From NCBI RefSeq assembly GCF_000296505.1, contig NZ_JH815209.1, forward strand, positions 528,047 to 592,046: 64,000 nucleotides of DNA, written 5' to 3'. Shown here one piece after another: positions 46,671-57,282 of this stretch. This stretch comes from Schaalia turicensis ACS-279-V-Col4 (GTDB lineage: Bacteria > Actinomycetota > Actinomycetes > Actinomycetales > Actinomycetaceae). Every line of letters begins with the position of its first letter. Within the stretch, counting starts at the first letter, position 1. The position numbers were made by a program, and so were the translations under genes. The notes beneath the pieces were generated by a model. It searched no databases, was not told the origin of the DNA, and was given only the letters and a program-made list of their open reading frames with translations.

Positions 46671-47603
46671 TTAAGACACAACCGAGGAAAGATCAACACC
46701 GGGCGCAAGTACCGCAAGAGTTTCTTCTACGCCGGCAGCAATTGTGCGCACGCGCAGGACGCGCTCATCAACGACCTTCGGAGCATCCGCGCCAACCAGC
46801 ATGACATCAAGGTCAAGATCAGCAGTAAGACCATGAATAAATTTCTCGCAGGTTGCTCCAGAACCCATGACAATAGCCAACACGACCGGGCGTTCTTCGG
46901 TATGAAGCGCAACGCGAGCACACGCTCCCTGATCATCAACTGTCGCAGTCGAAACGACGCGCACATCGATGCCGTACCAGCCAAGAGCAACACCAAGAAC
47001 GTGCGCTCCCAGCTCGTGGGCAACGTCCGTAAGAACAACAACAGCCCCCGGGGCTGTCTGAGGAGAAACGCACTCGCTAGCAAACTGAGCAAGCACATCA
47101 AGGAAAGCGTTTTGAAGAATCGTAGACGGCGCACATCCAGGTTTCTGCCCGCATGTAGAGGCACGCAAGGTGTCGAGCGCTGGGCTGACTAAGCGACTCC
47201 AAGTATGAACAAGCCCCTCGTCGCCCACCGCGGAACGAAGGACATTCTTCAGCTGATGCCCGTGGCAGGCTGATACACAATTCAGTAGTTCAGAAACCGT
47301 ATGAGGAACGGGCAGGTCTTCTTGACGCGAACGCGCAGGGGTCGTCGCCAACACGGTAGCGGCAGCATCTGCGGGAGAAACACCCTGATGCACAAGGTCA
47401 ACCATCGCGGTCAAACGCGCAACATCGCTGGCACGATAGCGACGATGAGTTCCTGCTTGGCGCTCATCTGGGCCAAGACCATAGCGTCGTTCCCAGGTGC
47501 GAAGAGTCGAGGGGGAGATTCCGAGACGAACGGAAACAGCAGTCACTGTCAGCGGAGCATCGACGCCTGAATCAGCTGAAGACGCAAGATGTGCGCGAGG
47601 CAT
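46671..47603 (-). CDS. MerR-family regulator with B12-binding-like domain
   Basis: A 310-residue regulator. The N-terminal winged helix has VTAVSVRLGISPSTLRTWERRYGL-type sequence with the recognition segment THRRYRASDVARL. The C-terminal half (about residues 160-310) has the cobalamin-binding fold pattern seen in CarH/LitR, but the B12 signature is degenerate (DVAHELGAHVLGVAL), so cobalamin binding is doubtful. ATG 47603 follows GAAAGGAAACGAC. It is divergent from the WhiB gene across about 315 bp and may control it, itself, or both. Confidence 0.82.
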   Translation of the reverse strand: MPRAHLASSADSGVDAPLTVTAVSVRLGISPSTLRTWERRYGLGPDERQAGTHRRYRASDVARLTAMVDLVHQGVSPADAAATVLATTPARSRQEDLPVPHTVSELLNCVSACHGHQLKNVLRSAVGDEGLVHTWSRLVSPALDTLRASTCGQKPGCAPSTILQNAFLDVLAQFASECVSPQTAPGAVVVLTDVAHELGAHVLGVALGWYGIDVRVVSTATVDDQGACARVALHTEERPVVLAIVMGSGATCEKFIHGLTADLDLDVMLVGADAPKVVDERVLRVRTIAAGVEETLAVLAPGVDLSSVVS

Positions 47604-47919
47604 GTCGTTTCCTTTCCGCTCGCCAGCTACCAACGTTTTTATTCAACGTTGTTCACCCCTACAACGATTGTTCACCGAAGAGCGAGCTTTCGCCACCGGA
47701 GCGAAGAAGATGTGTCAAGTAAGTGAGACAAATCTTCTTCATGGCATTCCGCATGTTTTGTAGCGATATATTCAGATTTTTCTCAGGTTTATTGCCTTTT
47801 CTGAGAAATAACTAAGAATGTATGAACGGGTCTTGAACAACTTACGAACAATATCTAAACTGATGGAGGCTGCTCGCGAAGAAGTACTTCGACTGGCAGT
47901 CACCGAATGAGAGGTACAC
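47604..47919. promoter_or_regulatory. Divergent promoter region of the MerR and WhiB genes
   Basis: This 316-bp AT-rich spacer holds no gene. An 8-bp inverted repeat TTTCTCAG/CTGAGAAA (47779-47786 and 47801-47808, 14-base gap) lies about 110 bp before the WhiB start and could be an operator or an RNA hairpin. Two segments ending in TTGTTCACC near 47650 and 47673 resemble degenerate copies of the 16-bp repeat. Confidence 0.45.
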
Positions 47920-48216
47920 ATGTCTGACGTTTCACGTCTCCCCGGCCCAATGATCGACGCTTGGGATTGGCAGTACGACGGCGCATGCCGTGACCTCGAC
48001 ACCGAGCTCTTCTTCCACCCTGAAGGCGAACGCGGTTCAACGCGTCGCCGTCGCGCAGCAAACGCAAAGGCAATCTGCGCAACATGCCCCGTGATCGACC
48101 AGTGCCGCGAATACGCGCTGGCATCACAAGAGCCCTACGGCATCTGGGGCGGAATGACAGAAGAAGAACGACGCGAAGAAATACGTTCATCGCATCGTCA
48201 GCGTCGAGCGTCGTAA
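47920..48216 (+). CDS. whiB: WhiB-family iron-sulphur transcriptional regulator
   Basis: A 98-residue WhiB protein, an actinobacterial redox-sensing [4Fe-4S] regulator that usually partners the primary sigma factor. The four cysteines are present: one in DGACRD and three in CATCPVIDQC (C-x2-C-x5-C). The turn GIWGGMTEEERR is diagnostic. The basic C-terminal tail HRQRR binds DNA. The N terminus and length suit the WhiB2/WhmD group, linked to cell division, but the subgroup is inferred. ATG follows GAATGAGAGGTACAC. Confidence 0.95.
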   Translation: MSDVSRLPGPMIDAWDWQYDGACRDLDTELFFHPEGERGSTRRRRAANAKAICATCPVIDQCREYALASQEPYGIWGGMTEEERREEIRSSHRQRRAS

Positions 48217-48233
48217 TCTACCCCAGTCTTACA

Positions 48234-48262
48234 GAGGCGTCGCGCACATAGCGCGACGCCTC
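48234..48262 (+). terminator. Terminator of the WhiB gene
   Basis: A perfect 12-bp stem (GAGGCGTCGCGC / GCGCGACGCCTC) with an ACATA loop, followed by TTCACTTCT. Confidence 0.8.
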
Positions 48263-48336
48263 TTCACTTCTCATGCCACACTAAAGAATCATCGATAGTT
48301 TTCACTATTCCCCAACAACCAATCGGAAGCGAAGTC

Positions 48337-49182
48337 GTGACATCACCAGTTGTTTCATCCCAGCCACGCCGTAAATCCCGATCGCTCATCATTTCGATCG
48401 CACTCATCATCATTGCAGCATTCGTCCTTGCCGTCAGCATTTGGACAACTAGTGGAAACAAGCAAGCAGATTCGGCAGCATCAGCGCAATCGTCAGACTC
48501 GACGCACACTCAATCTGCCCAATCTGCATCAGCGACGCCAGGAGCCTCGTCCGCTGCCGCGGCGGCCGCCGACGTTGACCCGAACGTCGCAGCACCCAGT
48601 GAGAAGAACGCAGAGCTCCTTGCAATCATTCGATCCGCACCCAAGCGCGACGCCAACGACAATCAGGCCAAAGGCGCTCTGGACGCTCCGGTTGTCCTCA
48701 CACTCTTCTCTGACTTCTCCTGCCCCTACTGCACGCTGTTTGCTAAAAAAATCGAACCCCAACTTGCCGATCTGATCGAAGACGGAACTCTTCGCATCGA
48801 ATGGCGCGACCTGGCACAGATCACCCCCACGTCCCCCTTAGCAGCTCAAGCGGGACGTGCGGCAGCCGATCAGGGCAAGTTCTGGGAATTCCACGACCTG
48901 CTGTATCAGGCAACCAACGAACACGAACACCCGGAATACACCGAGGAATCTCTCGTCGCATTCGCTGAACAAGCTGGCGTTTCAGACATCGACACCTTCC
49001 GCGCCACGATGAATGCGGCCGAAACCGTTCAGGCTGTCGCCAACGCGAAGAAGGAAGCCTACTCCATCGGCATCACCGGCACACCTTTCATGTTCATTGG
49101 GGACACCTACATTTCGGGCTACCGCGATTACGAGTATGTGCGCACAACGATTGAACTTCAGGCGGAGGCCGCCCGGTCATGA
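48337..49182 (+). CDS. Membrane-anchored DsbA-like thiol-disulphide oxidoreductase
   Basis: A 281-residue protein. One N-terminal membrane anchor (about residues 17-40) is followed by a Ser/Ala-rich linker to about residue 85 and a thioredoxin-fold DsbA-type domain. The active site is CPYC in FSDFSCPYCTLF, and the cis-proline loop is GITGTPFMFIG. The domain faces outside the membrane and should oxidise or isomerise exported cysteines. The GTG start follows GGAAGCGAAGTC. Its stop overlaps the ATG of the CcdA-like gene, indicating a functional pair for extracytoplasmic thiol chemistry. Confidence 0.88.
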   Translation: MTSPVVSSQPRRKSRSLIISIALIIIAAFVLAVSIWTTSGNKQADSAASAQSSDSTHTQSAQSASATPGASSAAAAAADVDPNVAAPSEKNAELLAIIRSAPKRDANDNQAKGALDAPVVLTLFSDFSCPYCTLFAKKIEPQLADLIEDGTLRIEWRDLAQITPTSPLAAQAGRAAADQGKFWEFHDLLYQATNEHEHPEYTEESLVAFAEQAGVSDIDTFRATMNAAETVQAVANAKKEAYSIGITGTPFMFIGDTYISGYRDYEYVRTTIELQAEAARS

Positions 49183-50024
49183 CTTTGACCCCATTGGCTG
49201 CCCTGCTCGGTGGCGTATTGACGGTCTTCGCCCCCTGTTCGGTGATGATCCTGCCAGCATTCTTCGCATACGCATTCCAGTCGCGTTCTGCACTGCTACT
49301 GCGCACCGGAATCTTCTGGCTGGGTTTGCTGACTTCTCTTCTGCCTTTGGGCGTACTTGTCGGCGCGGCGGGATCAGCTCTGCGCGATCACCTGGATCTG
49401 ATCACACGCATCTGCGCCTTCATCATCATCATTCTTGGCATCGTTGAGATTATCGCTCTTGAAATCCCCACGCCCCATCGCAAGGCGTCGGCGGGAGTAC
49501 GCAAAGAACGTGATCGCACTCATCCTCTGTCGATCTACCTTTTGGGGCTCACCTATGGCTTTGCCGGTATCGGTTGCGCTGGGCCAATCCTAGGGGCCGT
49601 TTTGGTGGCCGCAGGTATCGGAGCTTCGCCGGCAACAGGCGCTGCTCTGATGGCTCTGTACGCCACTGGCATGGTTGTTCCTCTGGCAGTGCTCGCATTG
49701 GCGTGGCAGTCTACGAATTTGTCCTCAAGCACCTGGTTGCGTCCCCGCCCCCTTCGACTATTCGGTCGCGATACAACGTGGACGAACGTCGTCTCAGGCA
49801 TCGTTTTGGTTGCGCTGGGCGCGGCGCTTCTGGTCGCTGGCATCGCGAATCCACTTGGGGGATTGATTTCAGCAACGACCTTGGCTTCGTGGGAACAGTC
49901 TCTGATGCGGTTCGGTTCGACGATTCCTACGTGGGCAATGATCACAGTTGTTGTCTTGGTGATTGCCGCCGCGTGGTTCGCGTGGCCTCGTCGGACAAAG
50001 GAGACGGAAACAAACGCCGCGTAG
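49179..50024 (+). CDS. ccdA: CcdA/DsbD-like membrane thiol-electron carrier
   Basis: A 281-residue membrane protein with about six segments, similar to CcdA/DsbD transmembrane domains. Those proteins pass electrons from cytosolic thioredoxin across the membrane. The first conserved cysteine is in LTVFAPCSVMILPAFF and the second in AGIGCAGPILGAVL, each near the start of a helix as expected. It overlaps the DsbA-like gene by four bases (ATGA), so the two are co-translated. It probably keeps that DsbA-like partner reduced or serves cytochrome maturation. Confidence 0.88.
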   Translation: MTLTPLAALLGGVLTVFAPCSVMILPAFFAYAFQSRSALLLRTGIFWLGLLTSLLPLGVLVGAAGSALRDHLDLITRICAFIIIILGIVEIIALEIPTPHRKASAGVRKERDRTHPLSIYLLGLTYGFAGIGCAGPILGAVLVAAGIGASPATGAALMALYATGMVVPLAVLALAWQSTNLSSSTWLRPRPLRLFGRDTTWTNVVSGIVLVALGAALLVAGIANPLGGLISATTLASWEQSLMRFGSTIPTWAMITVVVLVIAAAWFAWPRRTKETETNAA

Positions 50025-50043
50025 TTCTTTGCTGTTCTCGATA

Positions 50044-50082
50044 CAGTGTGGGCCTGGCACCTGAGGTGCCAGGCCCACACTG
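50044..50082. terminator. Bidirectional terminator between ccdA-like gene and groES
   Basis: A perfect 18-bp stem with arms CAGTGTGGGCCTGGCACC and GGTGCCAGGCCCACACTG and a TGA loop lies between convergent genes, with TGTTTGT following on the plus side. Confidence 0.88.
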
Positions 50083-50105
50083 TTTGTCAGTGGTGAACTC
50101 TAGGT

Positions 50106-50402
50106 TCAGCGCTCAACGATTGCGAGGACGTCGCGTGCGGAGAGGATCTGGTATTCCTTGCCTTCGTACTTGACCTCGGTACCACCGTAGCGCGAATAAA
50201 TCACAACGTCGCCGACCTTCACGTCGACGGGAACGCGGTTTCCATTGTCATCAACGCGGCCAGGGCCGACTGCGATAACTTCGCCTTCCTGTGGCTTTTC
50301 CTTGGCGGTATCCGGGATAACCAGGCCAGAGGCGGTGGTCTGAACTGCCTCGACCTGCTGGATAACAATACGGTCTTCGAGGGGCTTGATGGAGATCGAC
50401 AC
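50106..50402 (-). CDS. groES: Co-chaperonin GroES
   Basis: A 98-residue 10-kDa chaperonin that caps the GroEL folding chamber. It has [12 protein letters not shown] at the N terminus, the mobile-loop region [19 protein letters not shown] and the conserved [19 protein letters not shown] end. GTG 50402 follows AAAGGGAGCGACA. No groEL follows, so groES is a separate transcription unit, as in actinobacteria where groEL copies can lie elsewhere. A CIRCE operator 115 bp upstream indicates HrcA control. Confidence 0.96.
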   Translation of the reverse strand: MSISIKPLEDRIVIQQVEAVQTTASGLVIPDTAKEKPQEGEVIAVGPGRVDDNGNRVPVDVKVGDVVIYSRYGGTEVKYEGKEYQILSARDVLAIVER

Positions 50403-50515
50403 TGTCGCTCCCTTTCTTCTTGAAAGTTTCCGTCATCCCTTCCCTGCCGTCGCGGGGGTCAGGGGCAGGATCGCTTCGCGGTTTTCACCGCTTCATGCAT
50501 GAGCATATTCCGCCT

Positions 50516-50542
50516 CTGGCACTCGAGCAACCTGAGTGCCAA
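50516..50542. promoter_or_regulatory. CIRCE operator (HrcA binding site) upstream of groES
   Basis: TGGCACTC, nine bases, then GAGTGCCA matches the CIRCE consensus (TTAGCACTC-N9-GAGTGCTAA in its actinobacterial form). It lies about 115 bp before the groES start. HrcA binding here would give heat-inducible expression. Confidence 0.88.
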
Positions 50543-50567
50543 ACAGTTCACTTTCAGCAGATTACCC

Positions 50568-50747
50568 ACCGCGCTTGTTCACCGATCCACCACCTCCACC
50601 ACCGCGCTTGTTCAAGAAAAGCAACCAGTTCATGTGCGCAGCCTCGTCCCCAACATCTGAAATCCAGACGCACTAACGCTGAACAAGCGCACTCAATCGG
50701 GGAAAGCAAATGCCCAACGATGTGCGTAAACGTCGAACAAGCGCGGT
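50568..50747. repeat. Four copies of the 16-bp repeat, two in each orientation
   Basis: Minus-orientation copies start at 50568 (exact) and 50601 (ends TTCAAG). Plus-orientation copies start near 50678 (CTGAACAAGCGCAC) and 50733 (TCGAACAAGCGCGGT). They occupy the divergent groES/methyltransferase promoter region, starting 25 bp from the CIRCE and ending seven bases before the methyltransferase -10 box. Confidence 0.85.
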
Positions 50748-50753
50748 CCGTGG

Positions 50754-50759
50754 CAGAAT
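50754..50759 (+). promoter_or_regulatory. Possible -10 box of the leaderless methyltransferase gene
   Basis: CAGAAT, then CGGAGG (six bases), then ATG. The GGAGG touches the ATG and is too close to serve as a ribosome-binding site, so a leaderless start fits better. Confidence 0.35.
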
Positions 50760-50765
50760 CGGAGG

Positions 50766-51995
50766 ATGAATTCTTCCCTCGATCCTGTTCTGACGCGCGA
50801 GGGGTGGGACCTGCTTACCCGCCTGCAGGCCCTCCCGCACACAACAGAAGCAGACCAGGCACACTTGAACGCGCTCTTACGGAAAGAAGGGATCGAGCCG
50901 GCACTCGTGTCAGCGCTCCTCACCCAATTGGATCTGCGCGTTCACGCTCACACGAAGTTCGGCGAATTTGCCAACCATATGATTTTCACGCGCGACGGAC
51001 TGGAGCAGGCAACGCGCCTCAATGTCGCCGCACACCACGCTGGGCGGTTTCGGGACAGCGGAGCAACCTACGTCGCAGACCTCGGATGTGGGATTGGTAG
51101 TGACTCGCTGGCGATTGCCGGCCTAGGATTAAAAACGCTCAGCGTCGACCTGAATCCCGATGCCGTCGCATGCGCAGCAACCAACCTGCGCGATTTCCCG
51201 GACAGCGACGTGTTACTTGGGAATGTCCTGGATCTTGACATTCATGAGCTTGCCGACCGTGGCGTCGACGCCATCTTCGCTGATCCTGCACGACGCACCG
51301 GAGCAAAACGCGGATCCAGACGTCTCATGAATCCTGAATCCTGGTCTCCCTCACTTTCAACGGTACTGGGCTGGCGCGAGGCAATTCCCCGCGTTGGCAT
51401 CAAAGTCGCGCCCGGAATCACCTATTCGGCTCTGCCTGAAGACGCGTGCGTGCAGTGGACAAGCGTCGATGGATCCATAGTCGAGGCGGCAATTTGGACT
51501 GGCCCGCTCGCCCACGATGGCTCGGGTCGGGTTGCGTGCGTCATCAAGGGATCGCGGACGTTCACCTTGCGCGCAATTCACGAGGCCCCAGCAAACGCTC
51601 CACTTATCCCAACCCCCGTCGGGAAGCTGGCGGATTACTTGGGTGAACCCGACGATGCAGTGATTCGAGCCGGGCTCATTTCAACGCTCGCCGACCAGTT
51701 GGATGCACACCTGATCTCTGAGTCGATCGCGTATGTGAGTGCGACTGAGGCAACGCCGAGCGAATTCATCCGCTGGTTCAAGGTCGAAGATGTCGTCACG
51801 TTGAAACCGAAAACAATTTCCGCTGCTCTTCGAAGCCTTGGCATCGGACGCATTGAAGTCAAGAAGCGAGGCGCCGACATTGACCCTGCGACACTGAGGC
51901 GTTCACTCAAGCTCTCAGGCGATAAGGACGGCGTCGTCATTGCCACGCGCATCGAGGGACGTCACCGCGCGATCATTGCAACGCGTGTCAGCTGA
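50766..51995 (+). CDS. THUMP-like class I SAM-dependent methyltransferase
   Basis: A 409-residue protein with a class I methyltransferase core. SAM motif I is VADLGCGIGSDSLAIA, the acidic loop is LSVDLNPDAV, and the catalytic-like segment is FADPARRTGAKRG (DPARR). The C-terminal third (about residues 320-409, ending in a basic KKRGADIDPATLRRSL stretch) fits the THUMP-like domain seen in actinobacterial relatives. It is likely an RNA-modifying enzyme, but the target is unknown. It stands alone between repeat blocks. Confidence 0.82.
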   Translation: MNSSLDPVLTREGWDLLTRLQALPHTTEADQAHLNALLRKEGIEPALVSALLTQLDLRVHAHTKFGEFANHMIFTRDGLEQATRLNVAAHHAGRFRDSGATYVADLGCGIGSDSLAIAGLGLKTLSVDLNPDAVACAATNLRDFPDSDVLLGNVLDLDIHELADRGVDAIFADPARRTGAKRGSRRLMNPESWSPSLSTVLGWREAIPRVGIKVAPGITYSALPEDACVQWTSVDGSIVEAAIWTGPLAHDGSGRVACVIKGSRTFTLRAIHEAPANAPLIPTPVGKLADYLGEPDDAVIRAGLISTLADQLDAHLISESIAYVSATEATPSEFIRWFKVEDVVTLKPKTISAALRSLGIGRIEVKKRGADIDPATLRRSLKLSGDKDGVVIATRIEGRHRAIIATRVS

Positions 51996-52077
51996 TCCGC
52001 GCACACATGCGCAGTGATGTGACGGTAAGTGGCCTCGCCAATTAACGTCTTCGCGCCACCGACGCGCCAACCTGAAC

Positions 52078-52125
52078 GGTGAACAAGCGCGACCTCACCC
52101 CACACAAACGGTGAACAAGCGCGGT
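52078..52125 (+). repeat. Two copies of the 16-bp repeat, 32-bp period
   Basis: Plus-orientation copies start at 52078 (ends GAC) and 52110 (exact), in the space between the convergent methyltransferase and tsaD genes. Confidence 0.9.
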
Positions 52126-52159
52126 GGTGATTAGGCGCAACCGATAGCAAAGAGGAAGA

Positions 52160-53215
52160 TCAGGCACTAGGCAACATTGACGTCTGCGTCAGAGGCATGC
52201 CCGAATCTGGCGAGAAATTCCAATCCGACGGAGCAACACCTGCGCGAACAAGCTCCGACCCCATCGCAGCGATCTGCGCACCGTTATCCGTGCAGAAACG
52301 CAACGGGGGCAGGCGAACCTCAAGCCCAGAAGCCTCAGCACGCTCAGCAAGAAGCGCACGCAGACGAGAGTTCGCAGAAAAACCGCCACCCACAACGATC
52401 GTCTGGCACCCCGTGTCCAACGCCGCGCGCACTGCTTTAGCGGTCAGAGAGTCATTCACTGCCTCAGAGAAGCCTGCGCACACGTCTTCAGGGTTCACAG
52501 CTTCACCGCGAGCCTCGGTACCCTCTATGTAGCGAGCAACAGCGGTCTTCAGACCGGAAAAGCTGAAATCGTACTTGTGACGCTCTTTATCCTTGCCACC
52601 GGACAAACCGCGCGGGAACTTAATGGCATTCACGTCGCCAGCCTGGGAGAGCCGATCGACGTGCGGCCCACCCGGGTAAGGCAGATTGAGCAGGCGTCCA
52701 ACCTTATCGAAGGCTTCGCCGGCAGCATCGTCAAGCGTGCCACCCAGTTCTTGAACGTCGGTTGCAATGTCGTTAACCAGCAAAATATTCGAGTGACCAC
52801 CGGAAACAACCAGACCGATAAAGCGCTCAGGGAGCGGGCCGTCAGCAAGCTTATCGACAGCAAGATGGCCGATCACGTGGTTCACACCGTACAGGGGCTT
52901 ACCAAGGGACGAGGCAAGCGCCTTCGCAGCACAAATACCGACCGTCAAAGAACCAACGAGGCCCGGACCACCAGCAACAGCAATCGCATCCACGTCATCA
53001 AGCGTCACGCCAGCTTCATCAAGCGCCGCATTCAAGGTTGGGATAAACGATTCAAGGTGAGCGCGCGACGCAATTTCTGGGATGATACCACCGTAGCGGG
53101 CATACTGATCCATCGATGTGGCCGTGCGGTCGACGAGCAGTTCGCACCCGCGCACAAGACCAATGCCAGTTTCGTCGCAGGTGGATTCGATTCCGAGGAT
53201 GAGTGGTTCCTTCAC
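52160..53215 (-). CDS. tsaD: tRNA N6-adenosine threonylcarbamoyltransferase
   Basis: A 351-residue TsaD (Kae1/Gcp family), transferring the threonylcarbamoyl group to A37 of ANN-decoding tRNAs. The N terminus LILGIESTCDETGIGLV, the metal-binding HLESFIP and NHVIGHLAVD histidine region, VSGGHSNILLV and VVGGGFSANSRLR are typical. Its partners tsaB and tsaE are at 58-59.4 kb, separated by sdh and other genes. GTG 53215 directly abuts GGAAGG, and TAAACT lies six bases upstream, so the mRNA is probably leaderless. Confidence 0.96.
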   Translation of the reverse strand: MKEPLILGIESTCDETGIGLVRGCELLVDRTATSMDQYARYGGIIPEIASRAHLESFIPTLNAALDEAGVTLDDVDAIAVAGGPGLVGSLTVGICAAKALASSLGKPLYGVNHVIGHLAVDKLADGPLPERFIGLVVSGGHSNILLVNDIATDVQELGGTLDDAAGEAFDKVGRLLNLPYPGGPHVDRLSQAGDVNAIKFPRGLSGGKDKERHKYDFSFSGLKTAVARYIEGTEARGEAVNPEDVCAGFSEAVNDSLTAKAVRAALDTGCQTIVVGGGFSANSRLRALLAERAEASGLEVRLPPLRFCTDNGAQIAAMGSELVRAGVAPSDWNFSPDSGMPLTQTSMLPSA

Positions 53216-53221
53216 CCTTCC

Positions 53222-53227
53222 AGTTTA
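53222..53227 (-). promoter_or_regulatory. Probable -10 box of leaderless tsaD
   Basis: TAAACT, then GGAAGG (six bases), then the GTG start codon. Confidence 0.45.
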
Positions 53228-53291
53228 TGCCGGCAAAGAACGAGGCCGTGAATCCAAATGTGTGACATCCGCGCCGTGGCACGGACCGCCA

Positions 53292-53561
53292 TCACTGTGA
53301 GTTTTCTACGGGGTCATCATCCTTCAGCGGAGTCCGCTTGTTGGCAACGATCATCGCAACACATGCAACGGCGAAGGCAAGAAGCGACCAGGGGAGTGCT
53401 TTATCCGCGATGACCTTGATTGCATCCGAGCCGAACATCAAGCCGGACAGAAGCAGGATCGACAGAATCGCGAAGACAATCATTGCTCCGATAGCAACCG
53501 ATGATGAAACCCTGTAGCGACGAGTGTGAGTGTTCGGGCCTGTTTCGTCGAATTTCTCCAT
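53292..53561 (-). CDS. Small two-helix membrane protein, function unknown
   Basis: An 89-residue protein with two predicted membrane segments (about residues 21-43 and 53-70), a polar N terminus (MEKFDETGPNTHTRRYRV) and an acidic tail (LKDDDPVENSQ). ATG 53561 follows GGAAGGTGATTTCA. The longer open frame upstream runs through repeat copies and is not coding. I do not recognise a family. It lies between tsaD and sdhB on the same strand but has its own spacing on both sides. Confidence 0.65.
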   Translation of the reverse strand: MEKFDETGPNTHTRRYRVSSSVAIGAMIVFAILSILLLSGLMFGSDAIKVIADKALPWSLLAFAVACVAMIVANKRTPLKDDDPVENSQ

Positions 53562-53702
53562 TGAAATCACCTTCCGCATCGACGCCGAACTATGGCGCTG
53601 ACCAGCAGTTTTATCTGCTCTTACTCTAGCCTCTTCTGCATTGAGCAGTCGGCGAGATGGGCCGATGCTTCCAGACTTAATGTGTAATTCTGAGCGCCCG
53701 AT

Positions 53703-53752
53703 GGTGAACAAGCGCGGTATTACTTGGAGGCGAAACGGTGAACAAGCGCGGT
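53703..53752 (+). repeat. Two exact copies of the 16-bp repeat, 34-bp period
   Basis: Exact GGTGAACAAGCGCGGT copies start at 53703 and 53737, between the small membrane gene and the sdhB terminator. Confidence 0.93.
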
Positions 53753-53793
53753 CAGGGAAGACGGATATAGGGCAAGGAAGATGGAGAAACAAA

Positions 53794-53829
53794 CGCGGGG
53801 TCCCGGTGGTAAACCACCGGGACCCCGCG
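53794..53829 (-). terminator. Terminator of the sdhCAB operon
   Basis: A perfect 17-bp stem, CGCGGGGTCCCGGTGGT and its complement, with a two-base loop, starts 17 bases after the sdhB stop. Confidence 0.85.
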
Positions 53830-53845
53830 AAGGCCACAAGCCGGA

Positions 53846-54585
53846 TCAGACGCCCTTGAGGGCAGCCTTTCCGAGCTGACGGTTCAGCGTGGAGATGACG
53901 TCAAGCGGGATCTGCTTCGGGCAGACCGCAGCACACTCACCGATGTTGGTGCAGGAGCCGAAGCCCTCTTCATCCATCTGGTTGAGCATGTTGACAACGC
54001 GCTTGTAGTTCTCCGGCTTGCCCTGGGGCAGAAGCTGGAGGTGTGTCACCTTAGCCGAGGTGAACAGCATCGCCGAAGCGTTCGGGCAGGCTGCCACGCA
54101 AGCGCCACAGCCGATGCATGCAGCCGCTTCGAATGCGCGGTCTGCGTCCTGCTTCGGGACCGGGGTTGCGTGAGCATCCGGGGCCGCACCGGTGTTGACC
54201 GAAATATAGCCACCAGCCTGGATGATGCGGTCCAGTGCGGAACGGTTGACAACCAGGTCCTTGATGACCGGGAATGCTTCTGCACGCCACGGCTCAATGG
54301 TGATGGTGTCACCGTCATGGAAAGTACGCATGTGAAGCTGGCAGGTCGTGGTGACCTCTGGGCCGTGAGCAATGCCGTTGATGACAATGCCACACTGACC
54401 GCAGATGCCTTCACGGCAGTCAGAATCGAATGCGATGGGTTCTTCACCACGTGCGAAGAGTTCCTCATTGAGGACGTCGAGCATTTCAAGGAAGGACGAC
54501 TCCTCGGAGATTCCCTTCACCTGGTACTCGTGCATCGCGCCACGGTCCTCGGGACCATCTTGGCGCCAGATCTTCAGTGTCAGGT

Positions 54586-54589
<4 letters not shown>
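53846..54589 (-). CDS. sdhB: Succinate dehydrogenase / fumarate reductase iron-sulphur subunit
   Basis: A 247-residue iron-sulphur subunit. The N-terminal plant-ferredoxin domain has [10 protein letters not shown] for the [2Fe-2S] cluster. The C-terminal domain has [29 protein letters not shown] for the [4Fe-4S] and [3Fe-4S] clusters. It passes electrons from the flavin of SdhA to the membrane subunit. The GTG start at 54589 overlaps the sdhA stop (GTGA), so the frame's extension to 54679 is spurious. It is the last gene of sdhCAB. Confidence 0.95.
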
Positions 54590-56565
<1,976 letters not shown>

Positions 56566-56580
56566 GAGTAATCAGCTTCC

Positions 56581-57282
56581 TCAAGAGATGAATCCGGCGG
56601 CGATTGCGATCGGAGGTGCCATGAACATCACGAAGATGATGGCGCCAACGAGGCCGGAGAGGACGATCATCGGCTTACGAGTCGCGGGGCGAACCCAACC
56701 GAGCGTCTGGAACATTGACCAGAAGCCGTGCGAAACGTGAATACATGCAAGACCGACGAAGATTGCGTACACGATGACGAGCAGCGGCGAGTTGAACGAT
56801 GCAACCATGCGCTCGTAAGGCGTCGAATCAGCGGTGAAGCCCGTGCGGACAGTGCCGGTCGTGAAGTGCAGGATGTGGAAGATGAAGAGGAACAGGATCA
56901 GAACGCCGGACATGCGCATGGTGCGCGCGGCGTACGAATCGGTAACGGACTTCTTCACGACGTAGCGGGTCGAACGTGCGCGACGCGAACGCTTCCACGT
57001 GTATGCAGCTGCGTACAGGTGGATGACAAGCATCAGGAGCATCGCGGCGCGGAATACCCAGATGAATCCGCCGTGCGGGAAGATCGGCACGAAAGCCTCT
57101 TCCTTCAGCCAGTGTGCGTAATGGTCATACGCTTCCTGACCGAGGAACATCTTGAGGTTGCCGTAGGAGTGGAACAGCAGGAAGAAGACGAAAATGAAGC
57201 CCGAGATGGCCATCAGTTGCTTAATAAAAACACTGGTGGTCCACGCGCGGCGCTTCTTCGTTGCGACATTTGTAGTGGCCAT
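56581..57282 (-). CDS. sdhC: Succinate dehydrogenase cytochrome b subunit
   Basis: A 233-residue membrane anchor with five predicted membrane segments. Candidate heme-ligand histidines lie in FFLLFHSYGNLK, LLMLVIHLYAAAYTW, FIFHILHFTTG and ACIHVSHGFW, as in type B diheme menaquinol:fumarate/succinate enzymes. It is the first gene of sdhCAB. ATG 57282 has no Shine-Dalgarno, but TATTCT lies six bases upstream, so the operon probably starts with a leaderless mRNA. Confidence 0.92.
   Translation of the reverse strand: MATTNVATKKRRAWTTSVFIKQLMAISGFIFVFFLLFHSYGNLKMFLGQEAYDHYAHWLKEEAFVPIFPHGGFIWVFRAAMLLMLVIHLYAAAYTWKRSRRARSTRYVVKKSVTDSYAARTMRMSGVLILFLFIFHILHFTTGTVRTGFTADSTPYERMVASFNSPLLVIVYAIFVGLACIHVSHGFWSMFQTLGWVRPATRKPMIVLSGLVGAIIFVMFMAPPIAIAAGFIS

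Noticed and set aside
50766..50768. GGAGG directly before the methyltransferase ATG as its Shine-Dalgarno
   Set aside because: There is no spacer between GGAGG and ATG. A leaderless start from CAGAAT six bases upstream fits the local pattern better, though this remains uncertain.
53562..53837. Longer version of the small membrane protein (181 residues)
   Set aside because: The extra N-terminal codons run through two 16-bp repeats and the sdhB terminator flank. ATG 53561 has a ribosome-binding site.
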